54,033 nt of DNA from Planctomycetota bacterium (GTDB lineage: Bacteria; Planctomycetota; UBA8742; UBA2392), in the NCBI GenBank assembly GCA_020849795.1, contig JADZFR010000024.1, positions 1 to 54,033 on the forward strand, in the 5' to 3' direction. Each line of letters begins with the position of its first letter. The first letter of the stretch is position 1. Of the stretch, positions 46,828-54,033 are shown piece by piece. The position numbers and the translations under genes are program-made. The notes beneath the pieces are model-generated. The model had not been told where the DNA came from. It searched no databases and saw only the letters and a list, made by a program, of their open reading frames with translations.

Positions 46828-48099
46828 CTATTTCCATTCGATGGCCGAGAATGCGAGCGTGCAGTTTTCGAGGCATACACCCAGCTTGCTGCCCTTGATT
46901 GGCAGCCGCGCGATCAACGTGTCATTGGCGCTGATCGTGACTTCTTCGCCATTGCGCACTGCTTTCAGGCGATAGCTGCCTTCGTGCGCGGGCGCGCTGC
47001 CGCTGGCCAGCACGGTCCAGGCATTGCCTGCGCGCCGATTAATCGAGAAACCGCCGCCACTGTTCAACAGTGCCACGGTGTATTCGTCGCCGCTTTCGTA
47101 CACCAGCAGGCCGCCTTTCCATGTGCCCTCGGGCGGCGTGAACGTTGCACCGATTTCGGTGGCGTCAACCCGCGTGCGGCACGCGCTGGTCACTGTGCTG
47201 GTGCCATGGACGGCGTTGCTGCCCTGGCCCTGCCATTCGTTCCAGACCGGCACGAACGGTTCCTGCTGCGTGCCCAGCCACTCGCGGATCTGCGGCTTCA
47301 GTTTTTTCGGGTCGCCAATCGTGGACTTGAACGTGTTCTTTGCCGACTGGCCGCTGTCGAGCTTCTTGCACAGCTTGGCCCAGTTCTTCGCGTGCTTGCC
47401 CTCGTCGGCGAGCAGCAGGTAGCGCACCAGTGCCCACTGCTCGGGCCGCGTGGAATCGCGGGTGCCGCTGACCATGGCGTCCAGGTCGTAGTCGTCGCGG
47501 CTGAACAGCTCGAGCGCAAGTTTTGGGTAATCCTCCAGGCTGCAGAACGGGATGACGCCCAGCGTCAACTTCTTGCCGTCCCAGTAATGGCGCGACATGT
47601 GCTCGACAATGCCCTCGATGTACCAGACGTCTTTCGGCCCGACGTTGTTGCAGCACGCGATGTAATGAAACTGGTGCATGGCTTCGTGAATCAGCAATTG
47701 CCGCGTGGTGTACAGCGTCGGTTGCTTCCACAGGTAGACGGTCTTGTTGCCGGGGTTGTAGTAACCGCCGGCGCCGGCGGGCACGCCCACGCCGTCTTCT
47801 TTCATCTTGGTCTGCCAACCGGCCTGTGTGGCCAGGAAGAACACGTCCAGCTTCTCATCTTTCTTGAGCTTGGGCGCGCCGCCAAAGAACGCCTCAAACA
47901 GCGGCCAGCAGGCCTCGAGTACCAGCTTGTACTCAGCCGCGGTGGCGGCATCCGCGTCGGTGCCCAGGCGATAGTGCTCGGTGGTGTGGTAGCTGAGCAC
48001 CAGAGCCGAGTCTTTCGGCGCTTCGTCAGCATCGACGGCGGGCTCGACAGCCAGCAGCAGAACGATCAATGCTGCCATGCTCGAAACAAGAAATCGCAC
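46828..48099 (-). CDS. Exported gluzincin-like metallopeptidase homologue (DUF1570-like)
   Basis: A 423-residue exported protein. The GTG at 48099 with GGAG seven bases upstream gives a signal peptide (MRFLVSSMAALIVLLLAVEP). Core: YKLVLEACWPLFEAFFGG, DVFFLATQAGW, GGYYNPGNKTVYLW, then the zinc motif LIHEAMHQFHY (His138, Glu139, His142) with a third ligand probable in WYIEGIVEHM. This is the pattern of DUF1570-type exported peptidases. The C-terminal 90 residues (GTWKGGLLVYESGDEYTVALL, SYRLKAVRNGEEVTISANDTLIARLP) resemble a concanavalin-like beta sandwich. No inhibitor or regulator is adjacent. Its substrate is unknown. Confidence 0.78.
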   Translation of the reverse strand: MRFLVSSMAALIVLLLAVEPAVDADEAPKDSALVLSYHTTEHYRLGTDADAATAAEYKLVLEACWPLFEAFFGGAPKLKKDEKLDVFFLATQAGWQTKMKEDGVGVPAGAGGYYNPGNKTVYLWKQPTLYTTRQLLIHEAMHQFHYIACCNNVGPKDVWYIEGIVEHMSRHYWDGKKLTLGVIPFCSLEDYPKLALELFSRDDYDLDAMVSGTRDSTRPEQWALVRYLLLADEGKHAKNWAKLCKKLDSGQSAKNTFKSTIGDPKKLKPQIREWLGTQQEPFVPVWNEWQGQGSNAVHGTSTVTSACRTRVDATEIGATFTPPEGTWKGGLLVYESGDEYTVALLNSGGGFSINRRAGNAWTVLASGSAPAHEGSYRLKAVRNGEEVTISANDTLIARLPIKGSKLGVCLENCTLAFSAIEWK

Positions 48100-48230
48100 G
48101 GGAAGCTCCGACACGGCAAACCCAGCCTTTGTGGCCATTCTATCGCACTTCCGATCGACCAAAAGCAACTCCATGCCCGGCAGAGGGCACAGGGCTGTGG
48201 TTCCTCTGAGTACACCGCGTCCTCATGTGG

Positions 48231-49172
48231 TTAGCGTCCTTTCGCCATTTCGTACCACTCGTACTGCCTGGCCACGCCTTCCGCGAAGCTGGTTCTGGGC
48301 TCGTAGCCGAGCAGGCGTTTGGCTTTGCTTACGTCGGCCATGGTGCGCGGCACGTCGCCGGGCTGGTCGGGCTGGTGGTCGAGGATGGCTTTCTTGCCCA
48401 TGACCTTCTCGATCGTCTGCACCATCTCGGTCAGCGTTACGGGCTCGTCGCCGCCGAGGTTGATGATTTCCAGTCCGCTGACGCGGTCAATGCTGGCGAC
48501 CACGCCCTGCACGATGTCGTCAATGTACGTGTAGTCGCGGCCGCTCTTGCCATCGCCGAAGAAGGGCAGCGGCTTGCCGGCGTCGATCAGCTTGATGAAC
48601 TTCGAGATTGCCAGGTCAGGCCGCTGGCCGGGACCGAACACGGTGAAGAAGCGCAGCGCATGGCTTTCGATGCCGTAGAGGTGCTTCCAGGTGGACAGCA
48701 TCAGTTCGTTAGCGCGCTTGGTGGCGGCGTAGGGCGACCACGGGTGATTGATCGGGTCGTCTTCGCTGAAGGGCACTTTCTCCTGCCCGCCGTAGACGCT
48801 GCTGGAACTGGCATGCACCAGCTTCTTGAGCCCCCGTGCGCGCATGGCCTCAAGCACATGGATCAGGCCTTTAACGTTGGTGTCGGCGTAGAGTTCGGGC
48901 TGTTCCAGCGAAGGCCGCACGCCGGCGCGGGCGGCGAGGTTCACGACCACGTCGCAGCCGTCGCCAAGCGCCTTCTCAACATCCAGCTTCTTGCGCAGGT
49001 CACCCTCGAACATGCGCAGGCCCTTGAGTTCGGCCACATTGCGCCGCTTTATCGCGGGGTCATAGAAGTCATTAAAATCGTCAAAGCCAACTACGGTGTC
49101 GCCCCGCGCCATCAGCGCCCTGGCAACATGCGAGCCAATGAAACCCGCGGCACCTGTAAGGAAGATCTTCAT
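48231..49172 (-). CDS. NAD-dependent sugar-nucleotide epimerase
   Basis: A 313-residue extended short-chain dehydrogenase: MKIFLTGAAGFIGSHVARAL (NAD-binding GxxGxxG), VVNLAARAGVRPSLEQP, HASSSSVYGGQEKVPFSEDD, the catalytic YAATKRANE (Tyr-xxx-Lys), LRFFTVFGPGQRPD and YTYIDDIVQGV. This set (AARAGVR, PxxNPxSPYAATK, VYGP) is typical of UDP-glucuronate 4-epimerases. Length fits. The start at 49172 follows no obvious GGAGG, and a longer frame to 49214 is less likely. It would make UDP-galacturonate or another 4-epimer for surface polysaccharide. Single gene. Confidence 0.85.
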   Translation of the reverse strand: MKIFLTGAAGFIGSHVARALMARGDTVVGFDDFNDFYDPAIKRRNVAELKGLRMFEGDLRKKLDVEKALGDGCDVVVNLAARAGVRPSLEQPELYADTNVKGLIHVLEAMRARGLKKLVHASSSSVYGGQEKVPFSEDDPINHPWSPYAATKRANELMLSTWKHLYGIESHALRFFTVFGPGQRPDLAISKFIKLIDAGKPLPFFGDGKSGRDYTYIDDIVQGVVASIDRVSGLEIINLGGDEPVTLTEMVQTIEKVMGKKAILDHQPDQPGDVPRTMADVSKAKRLLGYEPRTSFAEGVARQYEWYEMAKGR

Positions 49173-49350
49173 GCGCCAGAGTTTGCCGCCGATGCGAGGC
49201 AAGGCAACTGCCAATCAGCCACCGATGCACACAGATAGGGTCGCCGCTATCCGTGCGAATCCCTGGTTCAAATGTGTTGCTGTTCTTCGCGCCTTCACTT
49301 CTTCGCGTCACACAGTTTCGCAGCGCGCCGGAACAACCTAAGTTGGGTGC

Positions 49351-50199
49351 ATGTCCTTCAAGCTCGCATTCGCAAGCAATGCAATGAAGCGGTATTCGCT
49401 GGATGAGGCGATTGATCTGGTTGCTGATGCGGGCTACCAGGGCATCGAGATCCTGCTGGACCCGCCGCATGCGTTTCCGCCTCAGGTTTCGGACGCCGAC
49501 ATCAAGCGCTGGCGCGAAAAGCTGACGGCTCGCGGCCTGCAAGTCTCCAACTGCAACGCGTTCATGCTGTACGGCATCGAGGGCTGCCATCGGCCTTCGT
49601 GGTGCGAGAAAGACCCCGCGCGCCGCAAGCTGCGCATTGAGCACACGCGCAACTGCCTGCATCTGGCTGCCAAGCTGGGCGCGCCGACGATTTCAACGGA
49701 ACCGGGTGGGCCCATCGACCCCGGCGTCACCCGCGAACAAGCGGCCGACTGGTTTGAAGAGGGCATCCGCAGCGTGCTGCCCGACGCAGCCAAAGCCGGC
49801 GTACGCCTGTGCATCGAGCCCGAGCCCGGCTTGCTGATTGAGAAAGCCGGCGAGTACGACGACTTCATGGGCCGCTTCAAGAGCGACAAAGTCGCCGATA
49901 AATGGCTGGGCCTGAATTTCGACGTCGGCCACTTCTATTGCGTCGGCGAAGACCCAGCCGCCAACGCCGCGCGCTTCAAAGGCCGCATTCACCACATCCA
50001 GATTGAGGACATCGCCGCCGACCGCGTGCACTTTCACCTGGTGCCGGGCGACGGCGCGATCGATTTCGACGAGTTTTTCAAGCAGTTGCGCGGCGCAGGC
50101 TACGACAACGGCTGGATCACCGTCGAACTCTACACCTTCGAACACAAAGCCGTCGAAGTAGCCAGGCGCGCCCGCGAGTTCCTGCTGAAGTACTTGTAG
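49351..50199 (+). CDS. Sugar phosphate isomerase/epimerase-like TIM-barrel protein
   Basis: A 282-residue AP-endonuclease-2-type TIM barrel: KLAFASNAMKRYSLDEAIDLVADAGYQGIEILLD, TRNCLHLAAKLGAPTISTEPGG, AGVRLCIEPEPGLL with metal-ligand Glu, GLNFDVGHFYCVGED with Asp/His, GRIHHIQIEDIAADRVHFHLVPGDGAIDF with the paired His and Glu, and ITVELYTF. The metal-binding set (E, D, H, H, E) is complete. Such proteins isomerise sugars or inositols, or act in tailoring pathways such as EboC-like steps, but the substrate cannot be deduced. No strong ribosome binding site before the ATG. It is a single gene diverging from the epimerase. Confidence 0.8.
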   Translation: MSFKLAFASNAMKRYSLDEAIDLVADAGYQGIEILLDPPHAFPPQVSDADIKRWREKLTARGLQVSNCNAFMLYGIEGCHRPSWCEKDPARRKLRIEHTRNCLHLAAKLGAPTISTEPGGPIDPGVTREQAADWFEEGIRSVLPDAAKAGVRLCIEPEPGLLIEKAGEYDDFMGRFKSDKVADKWLGLNFDVGHFYCVGEDPAANAARFKGRIHHIQIEDIAADRVHFHLVPGDGAIDFDEFFKQLRGAGYDNGWITVELYTFEHKAVEVARRAREFLLKYL

Positions 50200-50212
50200 G
50201 GGCGGGGCTTGG

Positions 50213-50226
50213 CCCCCCCCCCCCCC
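50213..50226 (+). repeat. 14-base C homopolymer
   Basis: Fourteen consecutive C follow the stop of the TIM-barrel gene within a G/C hairpin-like context (GGGGCGGGGCTTGG). It is prone to slippage and to base-calling error, so its length should not be trusted. Confidence 0.8.
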
Positions 50227-50253
50227 AGCTCACGCCGGGGGGCTCATCCCGTG

Positions 50254-50634
50254 TCACCCGGCGGCCTTTTCCTGCATCGCCAGCACCGCGGTCAGCCACA
50301 GCAGGAAGCGCAGCACGAAGAACACCCGCGCGATGGTCTTGTGAAAGCCCACCGGCTTGCCCGCGCTGACCTTGCCGCCGCTGTAAAGCAGCATCGGGTA
50401 CCACGGCACAAGGATCACGGCAATCACGATGTGCACCACCAGCCACGGGCCCATCGGCGCAAACAACGCGCCGGTTGCCTTGCGGTCAAGTTCAATGAAC
50501 AGAAGCAACGCCGTGTCCAGGGCGAAGCCGGCGCACATCCACATCATGTGCAATGGCGGTTTGCGTTTGAACAAAACGCCTATCACCAGCCACACAAACA
50601 CGCCGCCATTCAGAATCGTGAACAGGTGATTCAT
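50254..50634 (-). CDS. Small four-helix membrane protein (DUF420-like)
   Basis: A 126-residue protein with four hydrophobic segments (about 8-22, 30-48, 60-80, 103-120). His residues at helix ends (LHMMWMCAG, VVHIVIAVIL, GFHKTIARVFF) recall DUF420/YozB-type cytochrome-oxidase-linked proteins, but family membership is a guess. It starts at ATG 50634, a few bases from the divergent DDAH-like gene, so the two share a promoter region of under 50 bases. No oxidase gene is near. Confidence 0.55.
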   Translation of the reverse strand: MNHLFTILNGGVFVWLVIGVLFKRKPPLHMMWMCAGFALDTALLLFIELDRKATGALFAPMGPWLVVHIVIAVILVPWYPMLLYSGGKVSAGKPVGFHKTIARVFFVLRFLLWLTAVLAMQEKAAG

Positions 50635-50678
50635 CGCCCGTGTGCTATCCTTTCCATACAGGCCGCGTCAAGGACAAC

Positions 50679-51575
50679 ATGCCCGTCATCACCAACGCCG
50701 AGGACATACCCAATGCCCTGCTCGATGCGCCGGGCCGGGGACCGTGTACCGCAGTGCTGATGGCGCGACCCTCGCACTTTCAGGTTGAAAGCGCGATCAA
50801 CCCATGGATGAAAGACGCGCAGGGACGCCTGAACCTGGTTGACCGCGACCGCGCAATCGACCAGTGGCAGGCGCTGGCAGCGGCCTATCGCGACATCGGC
50901 ATCACGGTGCACGAAATCGACGGCCCGGCGGGCCTGCCCGACTTCTGCTTCTCGGCCAACCAGAGCCTCGCGTACCGCGACACGCACGACCAGCCCGCCG
51001 TCGTGCTTTCCAGCATGGCCAACGCCTCGCGCAAAGCCGAAGTCGCCCACTTTGAGCGCTGGTACCGCGACCACGGCTATGCCGTGCAGCGATTCCCCGA
51101 AGAACTTTGGCCCTTCGAGGGCACCGGCGATGCCATCCGCCACCATGGCCAGCACGCCTTCTGGGGCGGCGTCGGCCCGCGCACCAGCATTGAGGCATGG
51201 AACTTCGTGGCCCGCGCCACCGGCGCCGTCGTGATTCCGCTGCGCCTGACCGACGAGCGCTTCTATCATCTCGACACCTGCCTGTGCGTGCTGACCACCC
51301 GCGCAGCGCTGTACGTTCCCGGCGCCTTTGACGCGCCCGGCCTTGAACGCCTGCAATCGGGCTTTGAAGACCTGATCCCGCTGTGCAGTGCAGACAGCCG
51401 CAACTTCGCCTGCAACGCGCATTGCCCCGACGACAAACACGTGCTGATCCAGCGCGGCAGCGACGCCACGGTAAAGGCCCTGACGCGCCGGGGCTTCGAG
51501 GTGATCGAGCTCGATACCAGCGAGTTCATGAAGTCCGGCGGCAGCGTGTTCTGCCTGAAGCAAGAGCTGCCCTAG
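50679..51575 (+). CDS. Dimethylarginine dimethylaminohydrolase-like guanidino hydrolase
   Basis: A 298-residue amidinotransferase-superfamily protein: VLMARPSHFQVESAINPWM, PDFCFSANQSL, WPFEGTGDAI (substrate carboxylates Glu/Asp), FYHLDTCLCVL (catalytic His-Leu-Asp) and the nucleophilic Cys in GGSVFCLKQEL at the C-terminus. These match N-dimethylarginine hydrolases and related ornithine/arginine-forming enzymes, which release citrulline or ornithine from guanidino compounds. The ATG at 50679 has AAGGA six to ten bases upstream; a GTG at 50640 is the longer alternative. It is monocistronic as far as seen. Confidence 0.85.
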   Translation: MPVITNAEDIPNALLDAPGRGPCTAVLMARPSHFQVESAINPWMKDAQGRLNLVDRDRAIDQWQALAAAYRDIGITVHEIDGPAGLPDFCFSANQSLAYRDTHDQPAVVLSSMANASRKAEVAHFERWYRDHGYAVQRFPEELWPFEGTGDAIRHHGQHAFWGGVGPRTSIEAWNFVARATGAVVIPLRLTDERFYHLDTCLCVLTTRAALYVPGAFDAPGLERLQSGFEDLIPLCSADSRNFACNAHCPDDKHVLIQRGSDATVKALTRRGFEVIELDTSEFMKSGGSVFCLKQELP

Positions 51576-51688
51576 GCTTGCCGATCCGCAATTCAGGGGC
51601 GCCGAGACCCTGTCAGAACCTGCACCCATAGCTACACTTAACACGGGCGATGGCCCTTGATTCCCCTGGGCCCTCCCCTGGGTCCTGT

Positions 51689-52840
51689 ATGCTGCTGCAG
51701 TTCTGCGACAAGTGCGGTAGACCACTCAGCGAAGGCGCCATCGCACGCGGTGAAGCCGTGGAGCGCGATGGCGAAACCATTTGCAGCAACTGTGTCGCCA
51801 AACAGCCCGTTCGCACCCCGGAAGCGGCTGAACCCGGCCCCCTGGGCGAGTATCATTCTGCCGTCTGGCATTGTGAGGGCTGCGGCATTCCCGTCACCGC
51901 GCTGGACCTGATTGAGGGCCGCGCGTCGCGCCTGGGCGGCGTGCTCAGTTGCTCGCGCTGCACAGCCGCCCGCAAAGATCCCACCGCAGAAACCGAACGC
52001 CGCGTACTGCCCAAGCCGCCCGCCATGCCCGCCCGCCCGGCCGAGTCATTGCCGCGTGTGATGCCGGCGGCCACGCGCCCGCAGCCGACACGCGCTGCCG
52101 AAGAGTTTGTTGCCGGCGCCCGCCAGGACCAACGGCGCCCGATTCTGCCGATTGTGCTGATCATTATCGTGCTGCCGATGTTTGCGGTGTCGCTGTGGTT
52201 TGCCGTCACGTCGCAACAGCGCCTGAACGAGATGGCCGCCGAACGCGGCAACCAGTCCCCAGACCGCGGCCAGCCGACCCAACGCTCAAACCGGGTACGC
52301 GACGCCGGCCCGCCCGCGGACACGCCCACCGGGGAAAATCCCGGCGGCGAAAAGCCGCCCGACAATCGCCCGACCGGTCCCACGCCGGCGCCGGCCCAGC
52401 CCGATGCCCCGATCCCGCTTGCAGCCGACGTGGCCGACGACCTGGTCGCCATCGAGAATGAGCTGGCAGCGCCCGTGATCGCCAAGCTGCAAAGCACCGA
52501 CCTGGGCCAGGTGTGGGACGGCCTGATCGAGGCCGGCTCGCGCCGCCTGATCGCGACGCGGCCCTATGTACGCGCGTTGCTGGGCGTGCAGGATGACGAA
52601 ACCCGCGTGATTGCCTGCCGCGTGTGCGCCATGCTGGATGACAAGCTGGCGCTGCCCGAGCTTACGCGGCTGGCCGACTCTGACCCCAGCGAAGCCGTCG
52701 CCACCGAGGCGCGCAAAGCCCGCGACCGCCTGACCGGCCAAAGCACGCGCGAAGTGCGCGACATGACCGATGCCGAGCTGGAAAAGCTGGTCAAGGAGTT
52801 GCAGGAAGAACTCAAACGCAGGAAGGGGCGCAGTGACTGA
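51689..52840 (+). CDS. Zinc-ribbon membrane protein with HEAT-like C-terminus
   Basis: A 383-residue protein. The N-terminus holds two zinc ribbons: FCDKCGRPL with ICSNCVAKQ, and HCEGCGIPV with SCSRCTAARK. A Pro-rich linker leads to one membrane helix (about 155-176, ILPIVLIIIVLPMFAVSLWF). A Pro/Gln/Thr-rich linker follows, and then a C-terminal helical region (VADDLVAIENELAAPVIAKLQS, RVIACRVCAMLDDKLALPELTRLAD) like HEAT repeats, ending LEKLVKELQEELKRR. The ATG at 51689 has no strong ribosome binding site; 51650 is the longer alternative. Its end overlaps the next gene by eight bases, so the two form one transcription unit. No family is recognised. Confidence 0.7.
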   Translation: MLLQFCDKCGRPLSEGAIARGEAVERDGETICSNCVAKQPVRTPEAAEPGPLGEYHSAVWHCEGCGIPVTALDLIEGRASRLGGVLSCSRCTAARKDPTAETERRVLPKPPAMPARPAESLPRVMPAATRPQPTRAAEEFVAGARQDQRRPILPIVLIIIVLPMFAVSLWFAVTSQQRLNEMAAERGNQSPDRGQPTQRSNRVRDAGPPADTPTGENPGGEKPPDNRPTGPTPAPAQPDAPIPLAADVADDLVAIENELAAPVIAKLQSTDLGQVWDGLIEAGSRRLIATRPYVRALLGVQDDETRVIACRVCAMLDDKLALPELTRLADSDPSEAVATEARKARDRLTGQSTREVRDMTDAELEKLVKELQEELKRRKGRSD

Positions 52841-54033
52841 ACGCCGCAAACGCGATTGGGGCACACCCATCCTGCTGACGCTCAGCGTGCACCTGATGGC
52901 GTTTACGCTGTTTATCAACCATCGTTTGTTCAGCCTGTGGGAAGAGCCGCGCAAGGGTGACTTCGTGACGCAGCTCGGCGGCGTGGAAGGCGTGGACCCC
53001 GACGACGCCAAAGACAAAGACGAAGGCGCCGCACCCGGCCCCGCTGCCGAAGAAGTGCAGCCATCGTCGGCATCCGTCAGCGAGATGATGCGGCAAGATG
53101 ACCAGCCGCAGGCGCAGCCGTTGCCCGAGCGCACCAAGCCTGTTGAGAACGCCACGCAGTCCGCGGCCACCGACACACGGCCGCTTTCAGAGCGCCTTGC
53201 CGCCAATGCCGGCGGCAGCGGCAGCGCGACCGTCGGCCAAAGCCCGGCCAACCTGCCCGGCGGCGGCGCCACGGGCTCGCGCGGGCAATCACGCCGCGCC
53301 GACGGCCTGCGCAAGCACGGCGGCGGCAGCGACACCGAAGACGCAGTCGAAATGGGGCTGGCGTGGCTGGCCAAGGTGCAAGACCACGACGGCCGCTGGG
53401 ACAGCGACGGCTACATGGCGCACTACCTGCCCGGCGCCGCCCAGCACGAGCGCATGGCCGAGGGCGTGGGCATGGCCCGCAACGACGTGGGCATCACCGC
53501 GCTGTGCCTGCTGGCGTTCACGGGCGCGGGCCACGATCACCAGGACGGCAAGTATGCCGGCACGGTCAAGGCCGCGCGCGACTGGCTGTTGTCGCGCCAG
53601 CGTGCCGACGACGGCGGCTTCGGCCTTCCCACGGACACCTACCGCCCCACGTTCTACGGGCACGCGATCGCGACGCTGGCGCTGTGCGACCTGTACATGC
53701 TGACCGGCGACGAAAAGCTGCGCACGCCGGTGCAACGCGCCGTGAACTACCTGTGCGATTGCCAGGGCGACGGCGGCGGCTGGGACTATGCCCAGCGCTA
53801 TCCCGGCGACACACGCTGGAGCCGCCCCGAGCGTGACGACCTGTCGATCAGCGGTTGGGCGATGCTGGCATTGACCGCCGCGCGCGAAGCCGGCCTGAGA
53901 GTGGGGGTGGACTCGCTGGTCAAGCTGGCGGGCCTGATGCGCGAGGCCACCCGCAAAGACGGCGAAGCCATTTATGCCGACCAGGGCGTGCGCGAGTTTC
54001 ACCGCGGCATGGGTATGCTGGCGGTGAGCAACT
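52833..54033 (+). CDS. Squalene-cyclase/prenyltransferase-repeat membrane protein, truncated by the window edge
   Basis: 400 residues are visible; the frame stays open to the right edge. It starts at a GTG overlapping the upstream zinc-ribbon gene by eight bases, with GGAAGGGG just before it. Residues 9-28 are a membrane helix (WGTPILLTLSVHLMAFTLF), followed by a long disordered acidic/Gly/Pro linker to about 165. Then a repeated alpha/alpha-barrel begins: EMGLAWLAKVQDHDGRWDSDG, WLLSRQRADDGGFGLP, YLCDCQGDGGGWDYAQ. These QxxDGxW/QxxGGGW loops are squalene-hopene-cyclase-type repeats; a DXDD acid motif has not appeared yet. It resembles the exported protein at 32099 and is probably non-catalytic. 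Confidence 0.8.
   Translation, partial: MTERRKRDWGTPILLTLSVHLMAFTLFINHRLFSLWEEPRKGDFVTQLGGVEGVDPDDAKDKDEGAAPGPAAEEVQPSSASVSEMMRQDDQPQAQPLPERTKPVENATQSAATDTRPLSERLAANAGGSGSATVGQSPANLPGGGATGSRGQSRRADGLRKHGGGSDTEDAVEMGLAWLAKVQDHDGRWDSDGYMAHYLPGAAQHERMAEGVGMARNDVGITALCLLAFTGAGHDHQDGKYAGTVKAARDWLLSRQRADDGGFGLPTDTYRPTFYGHAIATLALCDLYMLTGDEKLRTPVQRAVNYLCDCQGDGGGWDYAQRYPGDTRWSRPERDDLSISGWAMLALTAAREAGLRVGVDSLVKLAGLMREATRKDGEAIYADQGVREFHRGMGMLAVSN

Noticed and set aside
49255..49290. GGTTCAAAT resembling a tRNA T-loop
   Set aside because: No acceptor, D or anticodon stem can be built around it.

Overview
The window is high-G+C bacterial chromosome, densely packed with mostly short operons on both strands. 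No rRNA, tRNA or CRISPR array was found. The gene content suggests a Planctomycetota-like or similar PVC-group bacterium: a giant membrane Ser/Thr kinase with WD40 repeats, many exported repeat proteins (DUF4139-like, carboxypeptidase-regulatory-like, GND-Y repeat, squalene-cyclase-like), an ECF sigma factor with a PDZ partner, and an AmrS-type radical SAM protein. This placement is an inference from gene content only.

Layout. 1-8,500: the start of a leftward gene, a dihydroorotase-like amidohydrolase, an exported charged helical protein, a DegT-type sugar aminotransferase and the 1,633-residue kinase. 8,586-14,113: a sulfur/one-carbon-flavoured run (Cys/Met PLP enzyme, OsmC-like protein, then a tight operon of PhnD-like binding protein, core MetE-like methyltransferase and acyl-CoA-dehydrogenase-fold flavoprotein). 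14,235-19,986: a DUF1579-like gene diverging from four tandem paralogues of an exported DUF4139-like protein. 19,983-33,319: an orphan DNA methylase, an exported beta-repeat protein, a membrane redoxin with a tiny coupled gene, an EF-hand protein, AmrS, large exported repeat proteins, argC and a squalene-cyclase-like protein. 33,456-35,720: a UvrD/PcrA helicase.

35,543-39,419 is the most unusual part. The last 178 bp of the helicase gene, including its stop, are repeated at 39,242-39,419. The two copies differ at 8 positions, all synonymous. Between them lies a leftward four-gene island of visibly lower G+C. Its first gene encodes a protein resembling an HK97-fold major capsid protein, but there is no terminase, portal, protease, tail or integrase gene. 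Two of the other three genes begin with the same 48-residue CxxC module (143 bp, 5 mismatches) joined to unrelated C-terminal parts. This looks like an element inserted at a gene 3' end that carries a capsid-like shell protein and proteins bearing a common N-terminal tag, possibly a cargo or docking module.

39,438-54,033: a 57-bp tandem repeat, the PDZ/ECF-sigma pair, YkgJ-like, Maf, DUF2283-like, AcpH-like, double-STAS, ICMT-like, a GT9-GT2 fusion, an exported metallopeptidase-like protein, a sugar-nucleotide epimerase, a TIM-barrel isomerase, a small membrane protein, a DDAH-like hydrolase, and a zinc-ribbon membrane protein overlapping a second squalene-cyclase-like gene that runs off the right edge. 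The DegT aminotransferase, epimerase and glycosyltransferase fusion would fit surface-glycan synthesis. Several exported repeat proteins probably act at the cell envelope.
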